64,000 nt of DNA. It comes from Eggerthellaceae bacterium (GTDB taxonomy: Bacteria; Actinomycetota; Coriobacteriia; Coriobacteriales; Eggerthellaceae). Shown here piece after piece: positions 17,351 to 26,295 of the stretch. The stretch spans positions 19,251-83,250 of the forward strand of contig SUUI01000004.1 of NCBI GenBank assembly GCA_015062605.1, written 5' to 3'. Below the pieces are notes generated by a model that saw nothing but the letters and a program-made list of their open reading frames with translations, was not told the DNA's origin and searched no databases. A program made the translations under genes and the position numbers. Numbering within the stretch: position 1 is the first letter of the stretch; each line of letters opens with the position of its first letter.

Positions 17351-19738
17351 ATGTTGAAGGAAGGCGAGTCTTTCGTCTACACCGCATGTCCTGGGTGGGG
17401 CGACCACGACTACTGTGCGCTGAAGACCATCGTCAAGGATGGCAAGATCGTACGCACTGAAGCCGTGGATTACTTCGGCCCAGAGGCCGCCGACGGTCAC
17501 ATCTGCCAGAAAGGATGCCTTTCCGGCCGTCAGCCGTACGATCCCAAGCGCCTGAAGAAGCCTCTCAAACGCGTTGGCGAACGCGGTGAAGGCAAGTGGG
17601 AAGAAATCAGCTGGGATCAAGCACTCGACGAAATCGGCGCCAAGATGGTCGAGCTCCGTGACCAGTATGGCCCACAGTCAATCGTCATGTGGAACCTGCG
17701 TGCAGGCGTTCCGCCTGCGTACAGCCTCGAAGCCCTCATGCCTGAGCGCTTTGGCAATACGTTCGGCATGACATGCCCGATGCAGTCAATCGGCCTTGAC
17801 AACGGTCCGTTCTACACCGAGTTCTACAGCGTCGGCTCGACCGCCGCGCACGTTCTTATCGATCCGCGTGTTCTTGACGACACTGATCTGGTGTACATCT
17901 GGGGCTGCAACCCCATCGAGAACCAGATGCGCTTCGCGCAGCACTTGGTGAAAGCACGCGAGGGTGGCGCGAAGATCATCGACATCGGACTGATCTTCGA
18001 TGGCACGGCCGGCTTCGCCGATGAGTTCTACGGCATCCATCCGTCCACCGACGGCTATCTGGCCATCGGCATGATCAACTACATCCTCGAGAACGGCCTC
18101 GAGGATACCGCGTACCTGACCCGCCGCTCCATCGCGGCGTACATGGTACGTCAGGATACCGGCGACCTCGCCCGCGATGAGAACGGCAACTTCATCGTAT
18201 TCGACAACGATGCCCAAGCGTTCATGGCCGTTGCTCCGAAGGGCGGCGAGCTGCCGAGCGAGAATCTGGCGATTTACGGCGAATTCGAATGGGAGGGCAT
18301 CGCCTTGAAGCCCGCCCTGCAGTGCATCAAAGAATGCGCTGCGCAATACCCGCTCGACTGCGTCTCCGAGAAGACCGGCTTGCCAGTTTACATCATCGAG
18401 AAGCTTGCAAAGGATTGGGCAACCACTGAGAAGGCCTTTATTTGCAGTGGCTACGGTCTGCGCTATCACAACACCAACGAAACCTATCGACTCCAGCACT
18501 TATTGGGCATTATCACCGGTAAGTTCAGCCGACCTGGCGCAGGTGTCATAGAGGGTCTGCAGTTGCAGGGCTTCCCGTTGAACTTCAACGACACCGCAAT
18601 CGTGCTGCCAGAGGGCACGCTTGCTTCCGTCAAGTCCGTTCCCGTACGCATGGCGAACTGGTTCGCCGAGGCTGAAGCGCCCGGAAGCCCTTACAAAGCG
18701 CTGATCGTCGCTGGCGGCAACCCGGTTCATCAGCAGCCCGACCGCAAGCGTTGGCTCGACATCGTCAATCAAATGGAGCTCGTCGTCGATTACGATATCT
18801 GGCTGACCGATACTGGTGAAATCGCCGACTACGTATTACCCGACTGCATGCCGTTCGAGCGCGAGGACCTCATCACTGGCGCTTGCTATAACCACCTCGT
18901 ATTGCAAGAAGCGGCTATCGAGCCGCCTGAAGGTTGCGATCCACGTGAACCCGTGTGGTACTGGTCCGAGCTTGCCAAGCGCGTCGGTCTGGGCGATTAC
19001 TTCGACAAGAGCCTCAGCGAATGGATTGATATCCGCCTCGACACCGATTATCCGCTCATCGCCGGCATCCAGCCGAAGGTCACGTATGCACGATTGAAGG
19101 AAGAAAAGATGATTCGCGCGGCTGCTCCCGAATTCCCATGGAACCCGTGGATGAATCCGAACGAGATCTTCCCGAACGAAACCGGCCGTTTCGAGATTTA
19201 CGCAGAGCGCTTGAAGGAATTCGGTCTCGCCGTTCCTCATCCGATCGAGCCCAACTACGTTGGCAAGTTCCCGGAGTACCCGTATCAGCTGTTCACCGGT
19301 CGTCAACGCTTCTTCATGCAGTCGAGCTTCACCGACGATCCCGTTACCGTCGAACTATCCGGCGGTACGCCGTCGACGCGCATCAATCCGATCGATGCAC
19401 GCGAACTCGGCTTGAAGTACGGCGACAAAGTCGAAGTCTACAACAGCCGCGGCCATGTGGTCACCCGCCTCGAGATCGACGAGTGCGTCCCCGCAGGCAC
19501 CATCCACGTTTGGTTCGGCTGGCGCCGTCATCACTTCGAGGAAGGCACCTACGCGGAGATGGTGCACCAGTGCCCGAACCTCGATTCCCAAACGGAAGTC
19601 GAAGACAAGTGGTACAACGACTGGATCGCCGCAGGCCATATAGGCAATTCGTGGGTTGAGTTCATGGCAACCGAAATCGGCGGAACCGACTGCTACTGGG
19701 ATTCGGTCTGCAATATCCGTAAATACGAGACCGCGTAA
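17351..19738 (+). CDS. molybdopterin-dependent oxidoreductase, catalytic subunit (DMSO-reductase superfamily), copy 1
   Basis: 795 residues, start at 17351 with GAGGAGG upstream. No Tat or Sec signal, so cytoplasmic. The N-terminal Fe-S domain reads C13-x5-H19-x2-C22-x29-C52 (CPGWGDHDYC and ICQKGC) in place of the usual CxxCxxxC...C. RGEGKWEEISWDQALDEIG, NPIENQ, GGNPVHQQPDRKRW, YVLPDCMPFER and ELGLKYGDKVEVYNSRGHV are standard bis-MGD enzyme blocks. The metal-ligand region FGMTCPMQSIGLDNGPF does not align cleanly with a Ser, Cys or Sec ligand. Overall style recalls acetylene-hydratase/pyrogallol-transhydroxylase/catechol-dehydroxylase relatives; the substrate is unknown. The ferredoxin subunit follows 12 bases later. 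Confidence 0.9.
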   Translation: MLKEGESFVYTACPGWGDHDYCALKTIVKDGKIVRTEAVDYFGPEAADGHICQKGCLSGRQPYDPKRLKKPLKRVGERGEGKWEEISWDQALDEIGAKMVELRDQYGPQSIVMWNLRAGVPPAYSLEALMPERFGNTFGMTCPMQSIGLDNGPFYTEFYSVGSTAAHVLIDPRVLDDTDLVYIWGCNPIENQMRFAQHLVKAREGGAKIIDIGLIFDGTAGFADEFYGIHPSTDGYLAIGMINYILENGLEDTAYLTRRSIAAYMVRQDTGDLARDENGNFIVFDNDAQAFMAVAPKGGELPSENLAIYGEFEWEGIALKPALQCIKECAAQYPLDCVSEKTGLPVYIIEKLAKDWATTEKAFICSGYGLRYHNTNETYRLQHLLGIITGKFSRPGAGVIEGLQLQGFPLNFNDTAIVLPEGTLASVKSVPVRMANWFAEAEAPGSPYKALIVAGGNPVHQQPDRKRWLDIVNQMELVVDYDIWLTDTGEIADYVLPDCMPFEREDLITGACYNHLVLQEAAIEPPEGCDPREPVWYWSELAKRVGLGDYFDKSLSEWIDIRLDTDYPLIAGIQPKVTYARLKEEKMIRAAAPEFPWNPWMNPNEIFPNETGRFEIYAERLKEFGLAVPHPIEPNYVGKFPEYPYQLFTGRQRFFMQSSFTDDPVTVELSGGTPSTRINPIDARELGLKYGDKVEVYNSRGHVVTRLEIDECVPAGTIHVWFGWRRHHFEEGTYAEMVHQCPNLDSQTEVEDKWYNDWIAAGHIGNSWVEFMATEIGGTDCYWDSVCNIRKYETA

Positions 19739-19750
19739 GGAGGAATCACT

Positions 19751-20164
19751 ATGGCTAAGAAGATGTTGGTCGACCTCCAACGCTGCGTTGGATGCTGGAC
19801 ATGCGCCATGGCCTGCAAGGTTGGCAACGGTCTTGATGACGACGATTATCGCATCATCGTCCGCACGAACGGCTCCGGTGCGGGTATCGACCGTCCGCAA
19901 GGAACCTACCCGAACCTTCGCATGGGATGGCAGCCCATCTATCAGAAGAGCTGCACGTTCTGCGCTCAGAACGTAGCCGAAGGCAACGTGCAGTATTGCG
20001 TGCAGGATTGCCCAACACATGCACTCGCATGGGGCGATGACGCCGATCCCGAAGGTGCTTACTGCCAGGCAGTGCAACGTTGCCTCGATTTGCACTATCA
20101 CCTGTTCGAGCTTCCGGTTCGCGAGGGAACGCGTGCGAACGTCACCTACGCGGTGCGAGAGTAG
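19751..20164 (+). CDS. 4Fe-4S ferredoxin subunit of molybdoenzyme copy 1
   Basis: 137 residues, with GGAGG nine bases before the ATG. Cluster 1 is CVGCWTCAMACKVGN (C12, C15, C18, C22); cluster 2 is CTFC...YCVQDCPTHAL. Two [4Fe-4S] sites are therefore predicted, fewer than the four in DmsB/PhsB-type partners of about 200 residues. It would pass electrons to or from the catalytic subunit. It has no signal or membrane segment and no membrane-anchor gene follows, so the electron partner is probably soluble. Confidence 0.9.
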   Translation: MAKKMLVDLQRCVGCWTCAMACKVGNGLDDDDYRIIVRTNGSGAGIDRPQGTYPNLRMGWQPIYQKSCTFCAQNVAEGNVQYCVQDCPTHALAWGDDADPEGAYCQAVQRCLDLHYHLFELPVREGTRANVTYAVRE

Positions 20165-20225
20165 CAAAGCGAAAAGGGATGCAGACAGTCGCTTTCAGCG
20201 TTACGCATGCATCGTCTGCATGAAT

Positions 20226-20253
20226 AGAGGGGCCGCCTTCGGGCGGCCCCTCT
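20226..20253. terminator. strong hairpin between convergent genes
   Basis: AGAGGGGCCGCC, tetraloop TTCG, GGCGGCCCCTCT: a 12-bp perfect stem with an ultra-stable loop. The T-tract is poor on both sides, so termination is probable but not certain. It separates the ferredoxin gene (+) from the L,D-transpeptidase (-). Confidence 0.7.
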
Positions 20254-20263
20254 CATTGCGTGC

Positions 20264-22192
20264 TTAGTAGTGCGTAATGACTACATCGCCGATTTCGATG
20301 ATGTTGAAAAGATCCGCAGCCGCATACGTCGGCAAATTGATGCACCCATGGCTTCCCAAGCCATCCAGATACGCGCTTCCTCCGAAATACGGCTGCCACC
20401 AAGCATCGTGCAGGCCGATCATGTTGCCGATGAACGGCATCCAATACGTCACGTAGGTCGGCTCCTCGACTTGCCTGCCGTTCTCCCATGGACGGAGCGG
20501 AACGTTGTTAGCCTTGTTCGTCACCGCATACACACCTTCAGGCGTGATGCGCTCGTAATCGTAACCAGCTCCGGTGATGCAGTCGCTTTCCCAAATGATC
20601 TCGCCGCCATCATAGAAGCGCACATACTGCTCGCTGATGTCGACATCGACATAACGCGAACCCCAATCCTGCTCCCCGGGAGCCGTGAACACCTGGGCTG
20701 ACTGCCAAACGGGAACCTCGATATTTCCCACGGTATTGTTCGCCACAGCATCCTTGACAGCCGCGAGCAGAGAATCGGTATCAGCTTCCCAGCCGTATGA
20801 TCCACCCGAGACCGTGATGACCTTGCCATCAGGTCGCGTGTATGTTCGCGTTGAGCCGACTGTACTGAAGCTAGCGCATAGATCTGAGAGATAGTCGTTC
20901 ATCTTCCCCTCGTCGAGCGAGACCGAATAGTCCTCGCCGACAGAAAGCCATTCGGCGTACTGCTTCGCGTTGATCTCCGCGACCGGCTCATCGTTTATCG
21001 TCAGTTTCACATCCGCATGAGAAATCTTCTGAGCGTTCTCGGCAGCCTTCTTCAAGCCTTGATCGGTAGAGAGAACGCGCGGCTCGACAACATCCTTGTC
21101 GTCAAGCGTCACCTTTCGCTGGGCGCGCATGACTCCGTCGCTGATCTTCGTCACGACCTTTTGGGGAACAAGTTCGGTGCCATATGACTCGGGAACGACG
21201 CCTATCTTGCCCGATGATTCGACGAATCCGAGCTTTGCATCCTTAGTTGGCACTGCCGTTTCATTATGCTCGGCAATCGCCTTTTCGCATATCTCGGCCA
21301 ACTTCGCCTCATTGAAATCGGTCGTATACGCATCGCTTACATCATGCGTCTGGAATATCTCATAGGGCCATAACCACGGATTGGATTTATCGAGCATCTT
21401 CGAAGCGACGTTCTCGCCGCTTAAACTGAAGTCGATGTCGTTACCGGAGATGACGAGGTCCATGTCCTTGCCGTCAACAGCAAGGTTATAATCCACCACA
21501 TTCGCCTCAAGGGCGGAGGATGCCTCATCGACCGTCTTCATTGATAAATCGACGCCTGCGCCCGTCGTGTTGGGATAGAAATGCCCCATGAACACTCCAA
21601 CGCCTACGCCATAGGCGACAGCGATAGCGCACGCAGCCGAGATGCCCGCGATCTTGAGTCCGCGATGCTTGCTCTTCTTGGAATCACCGGACATATCGAA
21701 GCCATTCTCTGCAAAGAACGTATCCTCGAATGAAGCGGGCTCGGCCGATTCCTTTGCTTCCAAAGGCGCAAGAGCACCAGCGCCAGCATCTTTTGGCACG
21801 ATGATCTCCGCCTCTGCTGCATGAGCGGGCGATTTCTCCGTCTCTGACGCGATCTGCGGAAGATCGTCTACGCGCGCGTGCTTTCCACGCGGCGCATCAC
21901 CCAGGATTATGCCCGATTGCGTTTTCTCCTCCGCAGATGGAATCTCGATAGTTGGTAAAGCTTGTGCATCTAAGGTCGCCTCAGCTGGCGGAATCACTGG
22001 TGGCGGCACGGGTATGGGAGGAATGACGGGATGAGTCGGCGCAGTCTCGGGAGCCTGAACGGAAGCCGCGTTTGATGCCTCTTCCCCAGATGGGGCAACA
22101 CCCGCGAATTGCTCGGGCGTCAGAATAGGACCGGTGGTAAACACCGATTCCCCATCATCCTTTTTCGCACGGAATTTGGCAAATAAACCCAC
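20264..22192 (-). CDS. L,D-transpeptidase with membrane anchor
   Basis: 642 residues from GTG 22192 (AGGA seven bases upstream). Residues 1-170 are a cytoplasmic Pro/Ala/Glu-rich region, about 175-203 is the membrane segment (HRGLKIAGISAACAIAVAYG), then an extracellular region with VanW/PG-binding-like repeats, and a C-terminal YkuD domain. The catalytic motif is complete: GLHDAWW with the His and SHGCINLP with the Cys near residue 620. Such enzymes make 3-3 cross-links in peptidoglycan or attach proteins to it. Single gene on the minus strand. Confidence 0.92.
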   Translation of the reverse strand: MGLFAKFRAKKDDGESVFTTGPILTPEQFAGVAPSGEEASNAASVQAPETAPTHPVIPPIPVPPPVIPPAEATLDAQALPTIEIPSAEEKTQSGIILGDAPRGKHARVDDLPQIASETEKSPAHAAEAEIIVPKDAGAGALAPLEAKESAEPASFEDTFFAENGFDMSGDSKKSKHRGLKIAGISAACAIAVAYGVGVGVFMGHFYPNTTGAGVDLSMKTVDEASSALEANVVDYNLAVDGKDMDLVISGNDIDFSLSGENVASKMLDKSNPWLWPYEIFQTHDVSDAYTTDFNEAKLAEICEKAIAEHNETAVPTKDAKLGFVESSGKIGVVPESYGTELVPQKVVTKISDGVMRAQRKVTLDDKDVVEPRVLSTDQGLKKAAENAQKISHADVKLTINDEPVAEINAKQYAEWLSVGEDYSVSLDEGKMNDYLSDLCASFSTVGSTRTYTRPDGKVITVSGGSYGWEADTDSLLAAVKDAVANNTVGNIEVPVWQSAQVFTAPGEQDWGSRYVDVDISEQYVRFYDGGEIIWESDCITGAGYDYERITPEGVYAVTNKANNVPLRPWENGRQVEEPTYVTYWMPFIGNMIGLHDAWWQPYFGGSAYLDGLGSHGCINLPTYAAADLFNIIEIGDVVITHY

Positions 22193-22363
22193 TGAGCTAT
22201 CCTCTCATTTTTATCATGCACATTTTATCAGGCAAACAATTCGAAAACCACCATATATGGTGTTCGGCAGAAAAAACATGCGCATCTTACAGCGTTCCTG
22301 AAGAATTGCGCATCATGATCGCACAAAGCAACGCGAATCCAAATAAAAGCCTGCCTCAAAAGC

Positions 22364-22392
22364 TTGTCTGCAGCATCCAGACGTGCTATGAT
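22364..22392 (+). promoter_or_regulatory. promoter of tmRNA
   Basis: TTGTCT (22364-22369), 17-bp spacer, TATGAT (22387-22392), ending 15 bases before the mature tmRNA 5' end. Confidence 0.8.
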
Positions 22393-22407
22393 GCATCTCC
22401 CACTTTT

Positions 22408-22770
22408 GGGGGTGACTGGTTTCGACATGGTACGTTGAAAATGAGGAGCAGGCCGTGGTCTCCTCGCCACGTTAAACAGGGGTACCTGTCATAATTAAAT
22501 GGCAAAACCAACACTGGCCGTTTGGCCCTCGCTGCTTAATATAAGCTAGCGCGCTGAAGCAGGGTTTTCTCCCGCCCCTGTGGACGCGTCATCTCAGGGA
22601 GACGCTCTTGGGAACGTAGACGGTATATCCCAAGCTAAGATCGAACCGGCTCGGATGAGGTCCGCCAGTCGACGGGCAGACCGATTCTTAAACTGAAACG
22701 CCGACTAAGCTTGTAGAGCCTCGTGGACAGGGTAGTATGGACCGGAGTTCGATTCTCCGCGCCTCCACCA
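22408..22770 (+). ncRNA. ssrA: transfer-messenger RNA
   Basis: The 5' end GGGGGTGACTGGTTTCGAC and 3' end GGAGTTCGATTCTCC...CCA form the alanine-tRNA-like half, with acceptor pairing GGGGGUG/CGCCUCC. The tag frame at 22501-22539 encodes GKTNTGRLALAA followed by TAA, ending in the LALAA degron recognised by ClpXP-type proteases; the resume codon is GGC (or the preceding AAT). tmRNA with SmpB rescues stalled ribosomes; smpB is 2 kb away in the same window. A strong terminator follows. Confidence 0.97.
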
Positions 22771-22779
22771 GTCAATTCA

Positions 22780-22807
22780 AAGGCCGCCCAGTGGGCGGCC
22801 TTTTTCT
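22780..22807. terminator. bidirectional terminator after tmRNA
   Basis: AAAGGCCGCCC, loop AGT, GGGCGGCC followed by TTTTT, with A bases on the left arm, able to serve tmRNA (+) and the EEP-family gene (-). Confidence 0.9.
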
Positions 22808-22826
22808 GTTCGATTGTCCCTCGCAC

Positions 22827-23957
22827 CTATAGCAGTGTCACCCGCATGACTACGGGATTATGATCGGAATTGACGAAGCCCAAATTATGCGTTTTCACCA
22901 TGTCAACGCGCACGTTGCTGCTCACAATGAAGCCGTCGATCATGTAGTACTGGATCGGCAAATCGCTTGGCGTGCCATCTGCATTCACGAGCGGATGGTC
23001 GAGCAAGCGACACGTCGGCTCAGAATTATCCATAACGAATTGCCAACCCTCGCCGAAGTCCTCGATATTGATATGACCGGCTTCCCACTCGGTTGTAGGA
23101 AGCAAGGGATACGCGCTCACATCGATGTTGCTGAATGTATGGTTCCAGTCACCACCTGAAATGACATAGTTGCCCTTTGCGGCCTCAGCTTCGAGAGTTT
23201 CAAGGATCGCTGCAACCTGCATAGCGTGGTGCTCCTCATCGGTGTAGGCATCCGGATGCTGGTTGATGATGACGAGCTGTTTGTCGGAACCCTGTACGGG
23301 GATGCGTGTGATGAGCTCGCAGCGTTTGAGCTGGAACAAGCTCATCGGCCATGAATACGAATTGGGAAGGCTCACACGTTCGGCCGCATCGACAGCAAAG
23401 GTCGAGAAGCTCATGATGCCGCCATCTATGGAACCGTAGAGCGGCCAGCCCAAAGGCACCATGAGCGTTTTATAGTTCGTGCCGAACATGGTCTGCGCTG
23501 CGCCCATCGCAGAAGCAGCCGAGGCCTCTTTCAAAAGCACCGACTCATCGATATGCTCGCTTCGATCGCTATCCTGGTCGACCTCTTGGAAGATGGCGAT
23601 ATCGGGAGAGGTGCTCTTGAAGAACTCGGTAATGGCGTTCATGTTCTGCTGCACGCGTGCTTTATCGGCGGTTCGCACCATCGTGCCGCCGTCCATGAAG
23701 AAGTCCGCATTGTCGCCCAATGCACCATAACCGATGTTCCATGTCATGATGGTGAAGCTGTCACCCGAAGAAACGGTTTTCGTAGGTGCCGTCGCCGTCG
23801 TGTTCGACAACTCCGCCTTCTCAAGCGCAGCCGGCTTGTATTCCGTGACGCTCATCACGATCAGGAAAATCGCGAACGCTGCGACGATAATGCAGATGAT
23901 CCACAAAATGGCGCGGAGGATCTTGCCTCCTATCGATTTCGCCTTCGCTGCCGTCAT
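22827..23957 (-). CDS. membrane-anchored endonuclease/exonuclease/phosphatase (EEP) family protein
   Basis: 376 residues. An N-terminal membrane segment (ILRAILWIICIIVAAFAIFL, about 13-36) precedes an extracellular EEP fold: TIMTWNIGYGAL, IFQEVDQDSD (metal Glu), NQHPDAY, GGDWNHTFSN and the terminal NSDHNPVVMRV with the catalytic Asp-His. EEP members include DNase I, sphingomyelinases and inositol phosphatases; the substrate here is not deducible, but the outward location argues for extracellular nucleic acid or phospho-ester hydrolysis. Single gene. Confidence 0.88.
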   Translation of the reverse strand: MTAAKAKSIGGKILRAILWIICIIVAAFAIFLIVMSVTEYKPAALEKAELSNTTATAPTKTVSSGDSFTIMTWNIGYGALGDNADFFMDGGTMVRTADKARVQQNMNAITEFFKSTSPDIAIFQEVDQDSDRSEHIDESVLLKEASAASAMGAAQTMFGTNYKTLMVPLGWPLYGSIDGGIMSFSTFAVDAAERVSLPNSYSWPMSLFQLKRCELITRIPVQGSDKQLVIINQHPDAYTDEEHHAMQVAAILETLEAEAAKGNYVISGGDWNHTFSNIDVSAYPLLPTTEWEAGHINIEDFGEGWQFVMDNSEPTCRLLDHPLVNADGTPSDLPIQYYMIDGFIVSSNVRVDMVKTHNLGFVNSDHNPVVMRVTLL

Positions 23958-24033
23958 GGCTCCCCCTCTCCCTTCCTAATGTGGCTATACGTAAGCGTGG
24001 ATGTCGGCCTAGACCGTATCACGCGCAAGGTGA

Positions 24034-24729
24034 TTAACGGTGCTTCTTCTTTATGGGTAGGAAATCGAGCACATCACTGAATTCATCGTATGTGGATTTC
24101 AGTTCCTTGGCAATCGAAGCGCCGTCTTTAAGCAATTCGACCATATCGTCCTTGAAATCAGCGATCTCTTCAGCGGTGAACAGTGCACCATCCTTGCCGT
24201 CCACCTTCTCTTCGGTTGCGGCAACAGGTTCGCTTTTGGCTTTTGGCTCAGCCTCGTCCGCATCTGCCTCGGCAGCAACGTCGATCTCCTCATCGACGTA
24301 ATAGTATTCGACCTCCTTGCCATCCTCTAAGATGGCGAACCCGATCTCATTGTCTTCTTCGTCGACGAGGTAATACAGGATATCGTCATCGTTGATCTCC
24401 ATCTCGATGAGCAGCTCGTCTTCCTCGTCAACCTCATCATCATCGCTCTCGGCGTCTTCGTACACGTCCTCGAGCACTTCGGCGATACGGTAATCCTCAT
24501 CGGTCTCGTAGTAGTACTCGACTTCCTTGCCATCCTCTAAGATAGCGAACCCGATTTCGTTATCGTCTTGATCGGTGATGTAGTACAGGATGTCATCCTC
24601 ATCGATTTCGAGCTCGATAACCTCAGATTCGATGTACTCGTCGAGGAGTTCGTCCGCTGCCTCGATCGTTTTCTCGACTGTCTCTTCGATAGCATCGAGA
24701 AGATTTCCGGATTGTCCGTCAGCGACCAT
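24034..24729 (-). CDS. acidic protein with internal tandem duplication, unknown function
   Basis: About 231 residues, rich in Asp and Glu. Two near-identical units of about 45 residues, DDILYYITDQDDNEIGFAIL and DDILYYLVDEEDNEIGFAIL, each continuing EDGKEVEYYY, fill residues 45-155; the C-terminal quarter is helical (EEIADFKDDMVELLKDG) with a basic end. The unit loosely recalls small DUF1292-type beta proteins, but I cannot confirm it. The start codons (ATGATG at 24732/24729) overlap the smpB stop, so translation is coupled to smpB. Could bind a basic partner such as a ribosomal or nucleic-acid protein; that is inference only. Confidence 0.75.
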   Translation of the reverse strand: MVADGQSGNLLDAIEETVEKTIEAADELLDEYIESEVIELEIDEDDILYYITDQDDNEIGFAILEDGKEVEYYYETDEDYRIAEVLEDVYEDAESDDDEVDEEDELLIEMEINDDDILYYLVDEEDNEIGFAILEDGKEVEYYYVDEEIDVAAEADADEAEPKAKSEPVAATEEKVDGKDGALFTAEEIADFKDDMVELLKDGASIAKELKSTYDEFSDVLDFLPIKKKHR

Positions 24730-25196
24730 CATCTGCTCCGTTCCTTTAGGGCGCGCTCAATCGCCAAGCGCGTATCACGCTCGGCCATGCTGGCGCGCTT
24801 GTCGTACAGCTTCTTGCCGCGAGCTATCGCGAGCTCGACTTTGACTAAGGAATTCTCCTTGAAATACATGCGCAACGGCACCAATGCCATGCCCTTCTCG
24901 CGCGTAAGCTCGTTAAGACGACGAATCTCCTTGCGATGCAAGAGCAACTTGCGCTTGCGATCGGGGTCGACGTTGTTGAGATTACCATGCGAATACGGCG
25001 GAATATGCACGTTGTGCAGCCACACCTCACCATCGCGCACGAGTGCGAAGCAATCCGTCAGCTGGCAGTTGTTTTCACGCAAGGAACGCACTTCCGTGCC
25101 CTTGAGCTCGATGCCAGCCTCAAAGGATTCCAGAATCTCGTACTCGTGATACGCACGACGATTCTTCGCGATGGTTTTCTCTTCGCGTTTAACCAT
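24729..25196 (-). CDS. smpB: SsrA-binding protein SmpB
   Basis: 155 residues from ATG 25196 (GGTGGAGG upstream). IAKNRRAYHEYEILESFEAGI, GTEVRSLRENNCQLTDCF, VWLHNVHIPPYSHGN and RKLLLHRKEIRRL are diagnostic. It binds tmRNA and delivers it to stalled ribosomes. The start overlaps the end of the M42 peptidase gene by 8 bases and its stop overlaps the next gene, so three genes are translationally linked. A longer upstream start (25226) would only extend the overlap. Confidence 0.97.
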   Translation of the reverse strand: MVKREEKTIAKNRRAYHEYEILESFEAGIELKGTEVRSLRENNCQLTDCFALVRDGEVWLHNVHIPPYSHGNLNNVDPDRKRKLLLHRKEIRRLNELTREKGMALVPLRMYFKENSLVKVELAIARGKKLYDKRASMAERDTRLAIERALKERSR

Positions 25197-26268
25197 GTGC
25201 CTCCACCCCGGGAACAAAGCATGCATCTTCGCTCATATCGAGCACGAAACGCGCAATAAGCTCGGCTGCCGCCTCAAGATCGGCAAGGCAGATAACCTCG
25301 GTTGAAGTATGCATGTACCGAAGCGGCACTGAGACAAGGCCCGTGGGGATGCCGCAGCGCGTCACCTGGATGGCGCGCGCATCGGTACCAGTGACGCTTG
25401 GCTCTGCCTCGAGCTGATAGGCTATGCCGCACGCTTCGGCAGCAGCAATCAGACGATCGAATACGACCGGATTGATGTTGGGCCCGCGCGCGATCACAGG
25501 GCCTTTCCCGCAGATGATTTGACCGTATTCGGTCTTGTCGATGCCCGGATAATCCGTTGCATGCGTCACATCGAATGCAAGCGCGACATCGGGTTGCACG
25601 CTATAGGCGCTCGTCATCGCACCGCGTGTACCAATCTCCTCCTGCACGGTCGACACGGCGATGAATGCACCAGCCGCTCGTCCGGCATCCTTGATCTTCT
25701 CCATGGCACGCGTCGCAACCCACACGCCGGCCTTATCGTCGAAGCCGCGCGAGACGGCCATACCATCCCCGAACTCCTCGAAGCCGACACCATAGGTAAT
25801 CGTATCGCCGATACGCACGAGCTCCTTCACACGTTCGGCAGGCATACCCAAATCGATGACAAGCTTTTCTAGCGGCGTGACCGTCTTGCGATCATCGGCT
25901 TTTATGAGATGGATGGGCTTGCGACCGACAACGCCGCGAAGCGTACCGTCCTTCGTATGCACATCGACGCGCAAACCAGGCAGTATCGCCGCATCCACGC
26001 CGCCGACTGCAGCGACGGAAAGAAACCCGTCGTCGCTTATATACGTCACCATCATGCCGACTTCATCCATATGGGCGGCCAACATCACACTCGGACCACC
26101 TTGAGCGCCATCGAGGATCGCCTGCACCGAACCCATCGTGTCAGTGCGTATCTCGTCAGCGGTATCGGCAAGGCGCGTTCGCACAACTTCTGCCACGCGC
26201 TGCTCGCATCCTGTCGGCGAGGGCGTCTCAAGCAATTCCTTCAGGTAATCCATATCGCTTCGTTCCAT
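25189..26268 (-). CDS. M42 family metallo-aminopeptidase
   Basis: 359 residues from ATG 26268, where GAGGTGGTAGGT gives a good SD. Conserved blocks are TPSPTGCEQRVAEVV, MLAAHMDEVGMMV (first metal His/Asp), SRGFDDKAGVWVA (bridging Asp), VSTVQEEIGTRGA (catalytic Glu-Glu), AFDVTHATDYPG and YMHTSTEVI (last His). It forms large tetrahedral cytosolic aminopeptidases that clear short peptides (TET/FrvX type). Immediately followed by smpB; a link to degradation of tagged peptides is possible but unproven. Confidence 0.93.
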   Translation of the reverse strand: MERSDMDYLKELLETPSPTGCEQRVAEVVRTRLADTADEIRTDTMGSVQAILDGAQGGPSVMLAAHMDEVGMMVTYISDDGFLSVAAVGGVDAAILPGLRVDVHTKDGTLRGVVGRKPIHLIKADDRKTVTPLEKLVIDLGMPAERVKELVRIGDTITYGVGFEEFGDGMAVSRGFDDKAGVWVATRAMEKIKDAGRAAGAFIAVSTVQEEIGTRGAMTSAYSVQPDVALAFDVTHATDYPGIDKTEYGQIICGKGPVIARGPNINPVVFDRLIAAAEACGIAYQLEAEPSVTGTDARAIQVTRCGIPTGLVSVPLRYMHTSTEVICLADLEAAAELIARFVLDMSEDACFVPGVEAHG

Positions 26269-26295
26269 ACCTACCACCTCATATCCGCACACGGT

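Noticed and set aside
17351-20164. naming a specific catechol dehydroxylase or acetylene hydratase
   Set aside because: The superfamily fold and lack of Tat signal fit several enzymes; sequence alone does not fix a substrate.
24034-24729. DUF1292 assignment
   Set aside because: Resemblance is limited to a short beta pattern; length and duplication differ.
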